Of a stretch of DNA of 64,000 bases, positions 51,110 through 59,135 are shown piece by piece (position 1 is the stretch's first letter; every line of letters starts with the position of its first letter). The notes beneath the pieces were generated by a model. The model was not told where the DNA came from. It did no database searches and saw only the letters and a program-made list of their open reading frames with translations. This DNA comes from Brevibacillus brevis NBRC 100599 (GTDB taxonomy: Bacteria > Bacillota > Bacilli > Brevibacillales > Brevibacillaceae). The stretch covers positions 5,251,001 through 5,315,000 of the forward strand of contig NC_012491.1 of NCBI RefSeq assembly GCF_000010165.1, read 5' to 3'. Both the position numbers and the translations under genes were made by a program.

Positions 51110-51148
51110 AAAAAACCGGTATTCCTACGAACAGGAATGACCGGCTTT
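51110..51148 (-). terminator. glp operon terminator
   Basis: CCGGTATTCCT (51116-51126) and AGGAATGACCGG (51133-51144) form a stem with one bulge, followed on the minus strand by T residues (51115 to 51110). It lies about 20 bases after the glpP stop. Confidence 0.8.
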
Positions 51149-51167
51149 TGACTACCTTAATAGGCTC

Positions 51168-51722
51168 TTATAATTTCGTCCACAGCTCTTTGCGAGAAGT
51201 GGTTACAGATGTCGCACCTGCAAGAATAGCGCGATCAACATCTTCCATTGTACGAATAAAGCCTCCAGCGATAACCGGAATCTTGGTTCGTACAGTGATT
51301 TCTTCGATCAGATGGGGAATGATTCCTGGCAAAACCTCGACGTAATCCGGCTTGGTTCTCTCCAGCTGGGTAAGGCTGCTATCTAATGCCATCGTATCAA
51401 TGAGAAAAAGTCGTTGGATCGAAATGAGTCCTTTTTTCTTGGCAGCAAGAACGGCACTGTTCCGTGTGGTGATGATTCCTTCGGGCTGTGCTTCTTGCGC
51501 AAGAAACTCCATCGCATATTCATCAGACTTCAAGCCGTCTATGAGATCAGCATGGATCAGCAGTTTTTTCCCAAACGCTCTGGCCCGTTTCCCCAGTGGC
51601 TTTACTTGCGCTACATGAGCATTCAGCAAAATAATGCGCTCGTAGCTGCTTTCCATGAGTTCATCAAATTCTTTTAATGTCCGGGCTGCAGGAAGTATGA
51701 CTTGATTGATCTGGTTTGCCAA
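51168..51722 (-). CDS. glpP: Glycerol-3-phosphate-responsive antiterminator GlpP
   Basis: The 184-residue protein matches GlpP: I-L-P-A-A-R near the N terminus, L-L-I-H-A-D-L-I-D-G-L-K-S-D-E-Y in the middle, and P-D-Y-V-E-V-L-P-G and V-I-A-G-G-F-I toward the end, in a TIM-barrel-like fold. In B. subtilis it binds glycerol-3-phosphate and the glpD leader RNA to prevent termination. Here two leaders with the same element exist (53426-53523 and 56029-56122). The start is TTG at 51722 with AGGGGTG upstream. It is last in the order glpF-K-D-P, unlike B. subtilis where glpP is first. Confidence 0.92.
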   Translation of the reverse strand: MANQINQVILPAARTLKEFDELMESSYERIILLNAHVAQVKPLGKRARAFGKKLLIHADLIDGLKSDEYAMEFLAQEAQPEGIITTRNSAVLAAKKKGLISIQRLFLIDTMALDSSLTQLERTKPDYVEVLPGIIPHLIEEITVRTKIPVIAGGFIRTMEDVDRAILAGATSVTTSRKELWTKL

Positions 51723-51735
51723 TCACGAATCACCC

Positions 51736-53406
51736 CTATTGAAATGTTTTCGCAAGATGATATTCCTCTTCAAACGCTTTTATTTCATGTTCTTTCCTTT
51801 CATCCGACCATTGCAGCTCTTGAGCGAGCTCTTCTCCCACCATTCGATACACAGGCTCCAGTGTATCCCTCTCGAAGAATAGTCTGCCACTGCGACGAAT
51901 GAGAAAATCGCTCATGGTCATGACCATTTCTTCTTCTACAGCGTAGCGCAGTTCTGCTTTCAACAGGGCTTCGATTGGAGACACATTTTGAGCATTTTGT
52001 GTCAAAATCTCCTGGCACATGGTTACGATTTGCTCACTGTTGCTTCCATATTTCCCAACCAGAACGCGGATTTGTTCCTCGGTGATTCCCCATTGGCGAA
52101 GTCGCTCTGCTTGTGCTTTCACAAATACAGGAATCTTGGCCGCAGATTCAAATTTTCCGCCAGCGAGGACGATTTTGTCTGTCTGGCAAGCTTTAAATGC
52201 TCTGCCTTCTTCTTCGGTCAACTGCTTGACCACCACATCGACAATGCGCTCGGCCATCTTGCGGAAGCCCGTCAATTTTCCACCTGCGATCGTAATCAGC
52301 CCGCTCTTGGAATAAAAAATCTCGTCCTTGCGTGACAATTCGGATGGAGACTTGCCATCTTCGTGGATCAGCGGTCTGAGTCCTGCCCAGCTCGAGCTGA
52401 CATCCTGTTCCGTCAGTTTCACAGAAGGGAACATCTCGTTCGCGGCATTCAACACATACTCCATGTCTTCTCTCGTCACCGTTGGCCGCTCCAGCACACC
52501 TTTGTAATTCGTGTCAGTGGTACCGATATACGTACTGTTATTGCGCGGAATGGCAAACAGCATGCGCCCATCGGATACATCGAAATAAACGGCCTGCTTC
52601 AATGGAAGTCTGTTATATGGCACGACCAGATGGACACCTTTGGTCAGGTGGAGGCGCTTGCCGTACAGGGAGTGGTCTTTTTCTCGAAGCTGATCCACCC
52701 AAGGTCCTGCTGCGTTGACGATTTTTTTGGCATGGAGATTGTACTCCGTACCCGTAAGCAAATCCTTCACGCGAATCCCGATGACTTTGCCGTTTTCATA
52801 AATAAAGCCAATGGCTTCCGTGTAGTTCACGCAGAGCGCTCCATGCGCGCTTGCTGTTTTCATGACTTCAACGGTAAGCCTAGCATCATCTGTCCGATAT
52901 TCGAAATAGAGCCCGCCGCCCTTGAGAATATCGCGGCGCAAAAGCGGTTCTGCCTCCACGGTTTTCTGTTTGTTCAGCATGATGCGTCGTTCTTTTCTTT
53001 CGACTCCAGCCAGCACATCGTACACGTACAAACCAACAGAGGTTGCCAGCTTGCCATAGGTGCCATTTTTCACGATAGGCAAAATCATTTTTTCCGGGAT
53101 GACGATATGTGGCGCATTGCGATACAAAATAGCTCGCTCCCGGCCTACTTCCCGCACCAGCTGCACATCGCCCTGCTTCAAATAGCGCAATCCTCCATGA
53201 ACGAGCTTGGTAGAGCGACTGCTGGTGCCCGCAGCGAAGTCCTGTTTTTCTACGAGTCCAACGCTCAGACCTCTCGCGGCTGCGTCGAGGGCAATACCTG
53301 CTCCCGTCACCCCACCGCCAATTACCAAAAGATCGAGTTGTTTGTTTGCCATTTTATCCAGACAAGCCTGGCGTTGACTTGATGATAGTGCATGTTGATC
53401 GTTCAT
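51736..53406 (-). CDS. glpD: Aerobic glycerol-3-phosphate dehydrogenase GlpD
   Basis: The 556-residue flavoprotein oxidises glycerol-3-phosphate to dihydroxyacetone phosphate and feeds electrons to menaquinone at the membrane. The FAD loop V-I-G-G-G-V-T-G-A-G-I-A-L-D-A-A-A-R-G is at about residue 25, followed by S-S-R-S-T-K-L-V-H-G-G-L-R-Y-L and the C-terminal GlpD domain. Length matches B. subtilis GlpD (555). I use the ATG at 53406; the longer frame runs through the leader terminator. It has its own promoter and attenuator, and is followed by glpP after 13 bases. Confidence 0.93.
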   Translation of the reverse strand: MNDQHALSSSQRQACLDKMANKQLDLLVIGGGVTGAGIALDAAARGLSVGLVEKQDFAAGTSSRSTKLVHGGLRYLKQGDVQLVREVGRERAILYRNAPHIVIPEKMILPIVKNGTYGKLATSVGLYVYDVLAGVERKERRIMLNKQKTVEAEPLLRRDILKGGGLYFEYRTDDARLTVEVMKTASAHGALCVNYTEAIGFIYENGKVIGIRVKDLLTGTEYNLHAKKIVNAAGPWVDQLREKDHSLYGKRLHLTKGVHLVVPYNRLPLKQAVYFDVSDGRMLFAIPRNNSTYIGTTDTNYKGVLERPTVTREDMEYVLNAANEMFPSVKLTEQDVSSSWAGLRPLIHEDGKSPSELSRKDEIFYSKSGLITIAGGKLTGFRKMAERIVDVVVKQLTEEEGRAFKACQTDKIVLAGGKFESAAKIPVFVKAQAERLRQWGITEEQIRVLVGKYGSNSEQIVTMCQEILTQNAQNVSPIEALLKAELRYAVEEEMVMTMSDFLIRRSGRLFFERDTLEPVYRMVGEELAQELQWSDERKEHEIKAFEEEYHLAKTFQ

Positions 53407-53425
53407 CGTTCTTCTCATCCTTTCT

Positions 53426-53494
53426 AAAAGAAAAAGACAGCCAATATCCAAAAGAAGCAATGCAATGTCATTGCTCTTCTGATACTGGCTGTCT
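53426..53494 (-). terminator. glpD leader attenuator
   Basis: On the minus strand AGACAGCCA (from 53494) pairs with TGGCTGTCT (ending 53435), with an inner AGCAATG/CATTGCT stem, and is followed by TTTTTCTTTT. It is a transcription terminator between the glpD promoter and the gene, the expected target of GlpP antitermination. Confidence 0.8.
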
Positions 53495-53523
53495 CCGGAG
53501 TCTCCACAGCATGATTAACTTAT
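53492..53523 (-). promoter_or_regulatory. Conserved GlpP-response leader element at glpD
   Basis: The minus strand reads TAAGTTAATCATGCTGTGG and then AGACTCCGGAGA directly before the attenuator stem. The glpF leader has the near-identical TAAGTTAATAGTGCTGTGG and AGATTGGGAGA. The shared sequence is the likely GlpP binding or antiterminator region. Confidence 0.65.
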
Positions 53524-53528
53524 CTTTA

Positions 53529-53557
53529 ACTTTAGACCTCTTTTACGCAAAAATCAA
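53529..53557 (-). promoter_or_regulatory. glpD promoter
   Basis: TTGATT (53552-53557), 17-base spacer, TAAAGT (53529-53534). It begins at the end of glpK, giving glpD its own transcript with the attenuator leader. Confidence 0.55.
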
Positions 53558-55053
53558 TGCCTAATCTTGTAACCCATCGTTGCCGTAACCGCTTGCTTCC
53601 AACCTGCGTACAGCCCCTGGCGCACTTCGTCTGCCATATCTGGTGAGAAGGAGCGCTCCACCACTTTATTATTTACAATATCTTCCTTACTGCCCCAATA
53701 CCCGACGGCAAGCCCAGCCAGGTAAGCTGCTCCCAGTGCGGTCGTTTCATTCACACGCGGACGCTCTACCTCTGTATTCAGGATATCGGACTGGAACTGC
53801 ATCAAAAAGTTATTCGCCACGGCTCCACCGTCTACCGCCAGCTTTTGCAGCCGGATACCGGAGTCAGCCTCCATCGCTTCAAGCACATCCCGTGTCTGAT
53901 AAGCCAAAGACTCCAGCGCTGCCCGAATCAAATGGTCTTCCGTCGTTCCACGGGTCAAGCCAAAGATCGCGCCTCTTGCTTCCATGTCCCAATACGGTGC
54001 TCCCAGTCCAACAAAGGCTGGAACCATATAAACACCATCTGTGGTGTCAACAGCGAGTGCGTGTTTTTCTGAATCCGAGGATTTTTCGATCAGCTTGAGT
54101 CCGTCACGCAGCCATTGAATCGCCGCACCAGCCACAAAAATACTGCCTTCCAGGGCGTACTCTACCTTGCCATCCACGCCCCAAGCAATGGTCGTCAACA
54201 GCCCGTTTTTGGATGCCACTGCCTTTTCTCCGGTATTCATCAGCATGAAGCAACCTGTTCCGTATGTGTTTTTTGCCTGCCCTTCCGCAAAGCACGCCTG
54301 CCCAAACAAAGCCGCCTGCTGGTCTCCGGCAATCCCGGCAATCGGAATCTGGAATTCGAAGAGCTTCTCGTCTGTGTAGCCGTACATTTCGCTGGAAGGA
54401 CGGACAGCTGGCAGCATGCTTTTCGGAATTTGCAGCATGTTCAACAGCTCGTCGTCCCACTCCAGGGAATGAATATTAAACATCAACGTGCGCGAAGCAT
54501 TGGAATAGTCGGTCACATGCACCAGACCATTGGTCAGCTTCCAAATCAGCCACGTATCAATGGTTCCAAACAAGAGGTCGCCTTTCTCAGCTCGCTCCCG
54601 TGCTCCCTCCACATGATCGAGCAGCCATTTTACCTTTGTGCCAGAAAAATAGGCGTCAATCAACAATCCCGTCTTTTCGCGAACGGTTTGCTCAAAGCCT
54701 TGCTCCTTCAACTGGTTGCAAATATCGATGGACTGTCTGCTTTGCCATACAATCGCATGGTGGATCGGCTTTCCTGTGTGCTTATCCCATACCACAGTGG
54801 TTTCCCGCTGATTGGTAATCCCGATTCCTGCGATTTCTTCCGGTTTCACATGATTCTCCAGTAAAACCGCTTTCAAAACCTCTAGCTGTGATTCCCAGAT
54901 TTCCTCGGCATTGTGCTCCACCCAACCTGGCTTCGGATAGATTTGTGTGAACTCCTTCTGAGCAACTCCGATAATGGCACCTGATTTATCGAATAAAATA
55001 GCGCGAGAGCTCGTGGTTCCTTGATCGAGGGAAAGCATATATTTATTTTCCAT
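53554..55053 (-). CDS. glpK: Glycerol kinase GlpK
   Basis: The 499-residue enzyme phosphorylates glycerol with ATP. It has the FGGY-family start L-S-L-D-Q-G-T-T-S-S-R-A, I-T-N-Q-R-E-T-T, I-A-G-D-Q-Q-A-A-L-F-G-Q and the C-terminal D-G-G-A-V-A-N-N-F-L-M-Q-F-Q. Length matches B. subtilis GlpK. ATG at 55053 follows GGAGGAAC; the upstream ATG at 55077 overlaps that site. It is 54 bases after glpF. Confidence 0.95.
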   Translation of the reverse strand: MENKYMLSLDQGTTSSRAILFDKSGAIIGVAQKEFTQIYPKPGWVEHNAEEIWESQLEVLKAVLLENHVKPEEIAGIGITNQRETTVVWDKHTGKPIHHAIVWQSRQSIDICNQLKEQGFEQTVREKTGLLIDAYFSGTKVKWLLDHVEGARERAEKGDLLFGTIDTWLIWKLTNGLVHVTDYSNASRTLMFNIHSLEWDDELLNMLQIPKSMLPAVRPSSEMYGYTDEKLFEFQIPIAGIAGDQQAALFGQACFAEGQAKNTYGTGCFMLMNTGEKAVASKNGLLTTIAWGVDGKVEYALEGSIFVAGAAIQWLRDGLKLIEKSSDSEKHALAVDTTDGVYMVPAFVGLGAPYWDMEARGAIFGLTRGTTEDHLIRAALESLAYQTRDVLEAMEADSGIRLQKLAVDGGAVANNFLMQFQSDILNTEVERPRVNETTALGAAYLAGLAVGYWGSKEDIVNNKVVERSFSPDMADEVRQGLYAGWKQAVTATMGYKIRH

Positions 55054-55107
55054 GATAACTGTTCCTCCTTCACTCATTTGGAATCGTCTTCATTCTTACC
55101 TTTATGT

Positions 55108-55938
55108 CTAGGAACGCGCACTTTCGGATGCGATTCGCTCCTTGCTGCCGATTGATTTTTTGGTTGTCATGCCGACCACGATGGCAATCACCATGAAAGC
55201 CGCTAATGCTATTACACCTGTCAGCGAATGGTCTGTAAACGTCCATTTGTAAAAAAACGCTCCACTTACTGCTCCAATGATAGGTCCAACAACAGGAATC
55301 CATGCGTAGCGCCAGTTGGACTTTCCTTTGCCGTGGATGGGCAAGAGAGCATGGGCGAGGCGAGGGCCAAGGTCACGGGCTGGATTGATCGCATAGCCGG
55401 TAGTACCACCAAGAGACAAACCGATTGCGACAATCAGGAAGCCAACGATAAACGGATTGAGTCCTTCTGCAAATTTATTCGCTCCGATCGCCAGTAGACC
55501 GAGCACTAAGAAAAACGTACCTAAAATTTCGCTGAAGAGATTGGCGACTGTATGAGGAATCGCGGGACCTGTTGCAAATACCCCCAATTTGGCTCCTGCA
55601 TCATTCGTCTCACGCCAATGCGGGTAATAAAAGATCCAGACAAACGTCGCGCCCATAAATGCCCCAATCAGTTGAGCCGCTATATAGCCCGGCACATGCT
55701 CCCACGGAAATTGACCGATGCTGGCCAGTGCAATGGTAAGTGCCGGATTCAAATGCGCTCCGCTAATGCTTCCTACCGCATACGCTCCGCACGCAACTGC
55801 CAACCCCCAGCCCAGCGTAATCACAATCCAACCGCCGTTTTGGGAATACGCCTTTTTCAAGTTCTGTCCGGCGCAAACACCTGCCCCCAAAATGATCAAG
55901 ATCATTGTCCCGATCAATTCCCCTACATAAATAGACAT
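55108..55938 (-). CDS. glpF: Glycerol uptake facilitator GlpF
   Basis: The 276-residue aquaglyceroporin has six membrane helices and the two pore motifs H-L-N-P-A-L-T and I-N-P-A-R-D-L-G-P-R, the Asp after NPAR marking a glycerol channel. It lets glycerol diffuse in for trapping by GlpK. The start at 55938 has GGGGGAGG; the frame to 56004 runs into a cre-like site. Confidence 0.95.
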   Translation of the reverse strand: MSIYVGELIGTMILIILGAGVCAGQNLKKAYSQNGGWIVITLGWGLAVACGAYAVGSISGAHLNPALTIALASIGQFPWEHVPGYIAAQLIGAFMGATFVWIFYYPHWRETNDAGAKLGVFATGPAIPHTVANLFSEILGTFFLVLGLLAIGANKFAEGLNPFIVGFLIVAIGLSLGGTTGYAINPARDLGPRLAHALLPIHGKGKSNWRYAWIPVVGPIIGAVSGAFFYKWTFTDHSLTGVIALAAFMVIAIVVGMTTKKSIGSKERIASESARS

Positions 55939-55980
55939 GCCCCATCCTCCCCCTTTTTGGGAAAATTGTAAAACAACTCC

Positions 55981-55996
55981 CGTAAAGCGCTTACAA
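55981..55996 (-). promoter_or_regulatory. cre-like site before glpF
   Basis: TTGTAAGCGCTTTACG on the minus strand is close to the CcpA operator consensus and nearly palindromic (GTAAGCG-CTTTAC). It lies between the leader attenuator and the glpF ribosome site. Catabolite repression of glpFK is known in related bacteria. Confidence 0.55.
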
Positions 55997-56028
55997 TTCG
56001 CCAACTTCCTTGTGGTTTGACTGGCAAG

Positions 56029-56090
56029 AAAATAAAAAAGCTAATACTCGCAACTCAAGAGCGAATGCCCTCACTTTGCAAATATTAGCT
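56029..56090 (-). terminator. glpF leader attenuator
   Basis: On the minus strand AGCTAATATT (from 56090) pairs with AGTATTAGCT (ending 56039) around an inner weaker stem, then TTTTTTATTTT. It lies 100 bases before glpF and downstream of its promoter, so it should need GlpP for read-through. Confidence 0.75.
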
Positions 56091-56092
56091 GA

Positions 56093-56122
56093 TCTCCCAA
56101 TCTCCACAGCACTATTAACTTA
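56093..56122 (-). promoter_or_regulatory. Conserved GlpP-response leader element at glpF
   Basis: TAAGTTAATAGTGCTGTGG followed by AGATTGGGAGA, directly before the attenuator stem. It matches the glpD leader element in position and sequence. Confidence 0.65.
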
Positions 56123-56130
56123 AGACTTAC

Positions 56131-56158
56131 TATATAGCCACGGCTCAAAATTTGTCAA
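56131..56158 (-). promoter_or_regulatory. glpF promoter
   Basis: TTGACA (56153-56158) and TATATA (56131-56136) with a 16-base spacer; TATAGT two bases on gives 18. The transcript would begin just before the conserved leader element. Confidence 0.65.
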
Positions 56159-56577
56159 GAATCCCTTTCCTTCACTTTTGCCAGTTCTCGCATCAAGCCC
56201 GGCAAAAAGAATAACGGGTAAATCAGCAGGTACAGGTTCGGAATCCACCAGGACCAATCAAAATCTGCCTTGAACGCCCAAAAAGCAATTGCCTGCAAAC
56301 CCGAGCAGGACGTCAAAACAAGTGACAGCATGGCGAGCGGCTTCCAGATGTACCGCCCTCTGCGAAAGGCGTACAGACTGGCAAAGCCTGTGATGGAAAT
56401 GAAGATATCCAATGGAAAAAAGGACAGGTTCCATGCGAGCAAATGGGGATCGTAGTAATCCTGATACAGATATTCCACGGGGAGAAGCTCCAAAAATGTA
56501 ATGAGCCAGTATGCGACAAAAGCCACATCGGTGACCCAGAAGAACACGAGCATGGTCCTCACATTTTTCTCACTCAT
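56155..56577 (-). CDS. DUF5360 (YvaD-like) membrane protein
   Basis: The 140-residue protein has four hydrophobic segments (residues 7-27, 46-68, 78-100, 108-130) and matches B. subtilis YvaD in size, pattern and neighbourhood: TetR regulator, small multidrug transporter, then this gene, as in yvaF-yvaE-yvaD. It overlaps the transporter gene by four bases. Function unknown. Confidence 0.7.
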   Translation of the reverse strand: MSEKNVRTMLVFFWVTDVAFVAYWLITFLELLPVEYLYQDYYDPHLLAWNLSFFPLDIFISITGFASLYAFRRGRYIWKPLAMLSLVLTSCSGLQAIAFWAFKADFDWSWWIPNLYLLIYPLFFLPGLMRELAKVKERDS

Positions 56578-56936
56578 TTCGCCTCAGCTACCCCTGTATC
56601 TTTGGAAGGTTGCGCATGAGAAGTGTCTCCCAGATTCAACAGCACACAACCCACGATGATCAGTCCGACAGCAATTACTTTTTTGACAGTGAAGGCATCC
56701 TTAAAGATCACCACACCAATGACCGCGATGATTGCTGTACCAAGACCCGACCAGATGGCATAGGCTGTCCCGACCTCCATTTCCTTGAGCGCCAGGCTCA
56801 GCGACGAGAAGCACAAAATATAAAAGATAAACATCATCACACTCGGGACAGGCTTGCTCAGGCCGTCAGACAGCTTCATGGATGTTGTTCCAGCCACCTC
56901 TAGTAAAATGGCCATTAATAGATAGACCCAACTCAT
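56574..56936 (-). CDS. Small multidrug resistance (SMR) family transporter, YvaE-like
   Basis: The 120-residue protein has four membrane helices and SMR motifs: the charged residue in A-I-L-L-E-V-A-G-T-T-S-M-K at residues 9-21 (Glu corresponding to E14 of EmrE) and A-Y-A-I-W-S-G-L-G-T-A in helix 3. It exports cationic compounds in exchange for protons, possibly as a homodimer. Regulated by the TetR gene upstream in the same operon. Confidence 0.9.
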   Translation of the reverse strand: MSWVYLLMAILLEVAGTTSMKLSDGLSKPVPSVMMFIFYILCFSSLSLALKEMEVGTAYAIWSGLGTAIIAVIGVVIFKDAFTVKKVIAVGLIIVGCVLLNLGDTSHAQPSKDTGVAEAK

Positions 56937-56946
56937 TATGTTCCTC

Positions 56947-57507
56947 CTACTTACTAGAATCTACGATGCCACCTAGTAAAATATCGATGACGGCATCCAG
57001 CGCTTCGCCAATCGTCACATGATGCTGGTTCGCTAACTGTTGATCAATTAGCTGGTTGAGCGTTCCGGTATATATCTGGATCAAGATCGGAAGCTGGATA
57101 CGACGAAACACGCCTTCCTCTACCCCTTGCTCCAGAATGATCCGAACATGCTCCCACTCCTGTTGATTGAACGCGTCGATCAGCTTCCATTGCTCGGGAT
57201 AGTAGCGCTTCAGCTCATACCACACGCGCAGGTCCGTTCGTGAGAAGTTGTTCGGGACCAGTGCCAGAAGCTGCCGCATCTTCTCTACCAAATCGAGGTC
57301 AGGATCGTGTAAAATCTGATCTTCCGCTTTACGCAAATCCTCGATGTTTTCTTCAATGACCTTGGTAATCAAGGCTTCTTTCGATGGAAAGCTCGCATAC
57401 AACGTCTTGGTGCTAACGCCTGCTCGCCGAGCTAAATCGGACATCGTAAAACGGACGCCCTTGGTCTCAATCTCATGATAGGCGCATTGTAGGATACGCT
57501 CCTGCAT
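56947..57507 (-). CDS. TetR family regulator, YvaF-like
   Basis: The 186-residue protein has a TetR helix-turn-helix in residues 1-50 (A-R-R-A-G-V-S-T-K-T-L-Y-A-S-F-P-S-K-E-A-L) and an all-helical ligand domain. It is probably the repressor of the SMR transporter operon it heads. I use the ATG at 57507, with AAAGGGGG upstream; the frame to 57561 passes through that site. Confidence 0.88.
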   Translation of the reverse strand: MQERILQCAYHEIETKGVRFTMSDLARRAGVSTKTLYASFPSKEALITKVIEENIEDLRKAEDQILHDPDLDLVEKMRQLLALVPNNFSRTDLRVWYELKRYYPEQWKLIDAFNQQEWEHVRIILEQGVEEGVFRRIQLPILIQIYTGTLNQLIDQQLANQHHVTIGEALDAVIDILLGGIVDSSK

Positions 57508-57597
57508 GCTCTTGCCCCCTTTCGAAAACAAGGAAAATATTTTGTTTTTCATATTTTCCAAAAGGTACTCTTAGCATAGCGTCATACTCATGACTTG

Positions 57598-59019
57598 TCA
57601 ACAATCGCCAAACCACGCTTGGCTCAGTGCCTCGATACCAGAATCGACTTTTTCCAAAGGAATGCCCGCGAAGCCGAGAAAAAACTCTTTTGGCAAGGGA
57701 TTGGGTGGCACCAGCCATGTAAACGATGCGGAGGAGGCTCTCACACCTGCCTGAATCGCCAGCTTTTTCAACTCCTCCTCGCTTCGCTCGCTGTTTACCC
57801 GAAGTAAGACGTGAAAGCCCGCATCCGCTCCGATGACTGTCGCTCTTTTGCCAAAATGCTTGTGCACAGCAAGCAGCAGCTCATCATGCTTTTTACGGTA
57901 CAGCTTGCGCATTTTACGGACATGCTTTTCGAAGTATCCTTTTTCCATAAAGGCTTCCATCGTCCGCTGATGTAGTCGGGATGAAGATGGTTCCAGCAAT
58001 GTCTCGCGCAGCAGGTTGTAGTACGTATCCAGCAGAGATTCTGGCAAGACCATGTACCAAATGCCTAGTGCAGGCGCCAATACCTGCGCAAAGCTCCCCA
58101 TATATATGACATTCGCATGCGGAAGCAAGCCTTGCATAGACGGAATCGGTCTGCCATGGTAACGAAACTCTCCGTCATAATCGTCTTCGATGATGTACCC
58201 TCCCACGCTTTTGGCCCATTCGAGCAATTGCAGTCGCTTGGATATGGGCATGATCATCCCACGTGGGTATTGATGAGCCGAAGAAACGGCAGCCAACCGA
58301 ACCTTTGAGTCATATAGCTCCCTGACATTAATTCCATCCTCTGTCAGTGAGATCGGCACCACATCGTAGCCGTGCTGGCGAAACGTATTGGCAAACAGCA
58401 AATACCCCGGATTTTCTACGCCGATGCGTTGGAACTGCGGCTTTACCATCAAACAGATCAAGGACAGCAAGCCAAATTGGTCCGCGCCAATCACCACTTG
58501 ATTCGGTGAACAAGCAACGCCCCTGTACCTGCGCAAGTAGTCAGCGATTTGGCTCCTGAGTCCAGCCTCCCCTTGCGGATCCCCATAAAAAAGATTCTCC
58601 TGCTGATCTATGTGAAGTGTCTCATTGTACAAACGCCGCCAAATCATGGTTGGAAATAACGAAAAATCATTGCGGGAGAGATGAAAGTCATAGACGTATT
58701 CCCGCTCGTCACGCAGCATGGGCCGCTGGATGGCGTGTATGCTCGGATCAGCACCCGGCTTCACCTCTGGATCAGGCAATTTCTCCACAAAGTACCCACT
58801 GCGCGGTTTGCTCTGGATAAAACCTTCCGCCAACAGCTGCTGGTATGCCATTTCCACAGGTGTCGTGCTCAAGCCCAGCAGGTCAGCCAGCTTTCGAACG
58901 GATGGCAGCTTGCTACTCACCGCCAAGCGTCCTGCGACGATCTCCTTTTTCAAATAGGCATAAAGCTGTACGTATTGCGGATCGTTGTCGTTTTCCTGCC
59001 AATTTGGGGTCAAGAGCAT
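57598..59019 (-). CDS. MocR family regulator (second copy type)
   Basis: The 473-residue protein has the GntR winged helix (L-P-S-V-R-K-L-A-D-L-L-G-L-S-T-T-P-V) and an aminotransferase-like domain with PLP lysine region. Here the segment is M-G-S-F-A-Q-V-L-A-P-A-L-G, where most MocR proteins have G-S-F-S-K, so the PLP-binding Lys is replaced by Gln and covalent PLP binding may be lost. The start at 59019 follows AAGGGGA; 59037 is an alternative. It is divergent from an acetyltransferase gene. Confidence 0.85.
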   Translation of the reverse strand: MLLTPNWQENDNDPQYVQLYAYLKKEIVAGRLAVSSKLPSVRKLADLLGLSTTPVEMAYQQLLAEGFIQSKPRSGYFVEKLPDPEVKPGADPSIHAIQRPMLRDEREYVYDFHLSRNDFSLFPTMIWRRLYNETLHIDQQENLFYGDPQGEAGLRSQIADYLRRYRGVACSPNQVVIGADQFGLLSLICLMVKPQFQRIGVENPGYLLFANTFRQHGYDVVPISLTEDGINVRELYDSKVRLAAVSSAHQYPRGMIMPISKRLQLLEWAKSVGGYIIEDDYDGEFRYHGRPIPSMQGLLPHANVIYMGSFAQVLAPALGIWYMVLPESLLDTYYNLLRETLLEPSSSRLHQRTMEAFMEKGYFEKHVRKMRKLYRKKHDELLLAVHKHFGKRATVIGADAGFHVLLRVNSERSEEELKKLAIQAGVRASSASFTWLVPPNPLPKEFFLGFAGIPLEKVDSGIEALSQAWFGDC

Positions 59020-59051
59020 CTCGATTTCCCCTTCCATCTGTCCTTTTCATT

Positions 59052-59085
59052 TTTACAAAACTGCACATTTTCAAGTATACACTTG
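59052..59085 (+). promoter_or_regulatory. Promoter and palindrome between MocR and acetyltransferase
   Basis: TTTACA (59052-59057), 18-base spacer, TATACA (59076-59081) point toward the acetyltransferase. The palindrome CAAGTATACACTTG (59072-59085) covers the -10 box and may be an operator for the divergent MocR protein. Confidence 0.4.
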
Positions 59086-59135
59086 TTCGTTATCCTGAGA
59101 AAAAGAAGTTTTGAACGAATAGGAGGACAACGACT

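Noticed and set aside
52363..53382. Open frame of 339 codons on the plus strand
   Set aside because: Lies entirely antisense to glpD, has shadow composition (His/Phe/Arg rich) and no ribosome site or family motif.
54115..54864. Open frame of 249 codons on the plus strand
   Set aside because: Antisense to glpK; no recognisable motifs.
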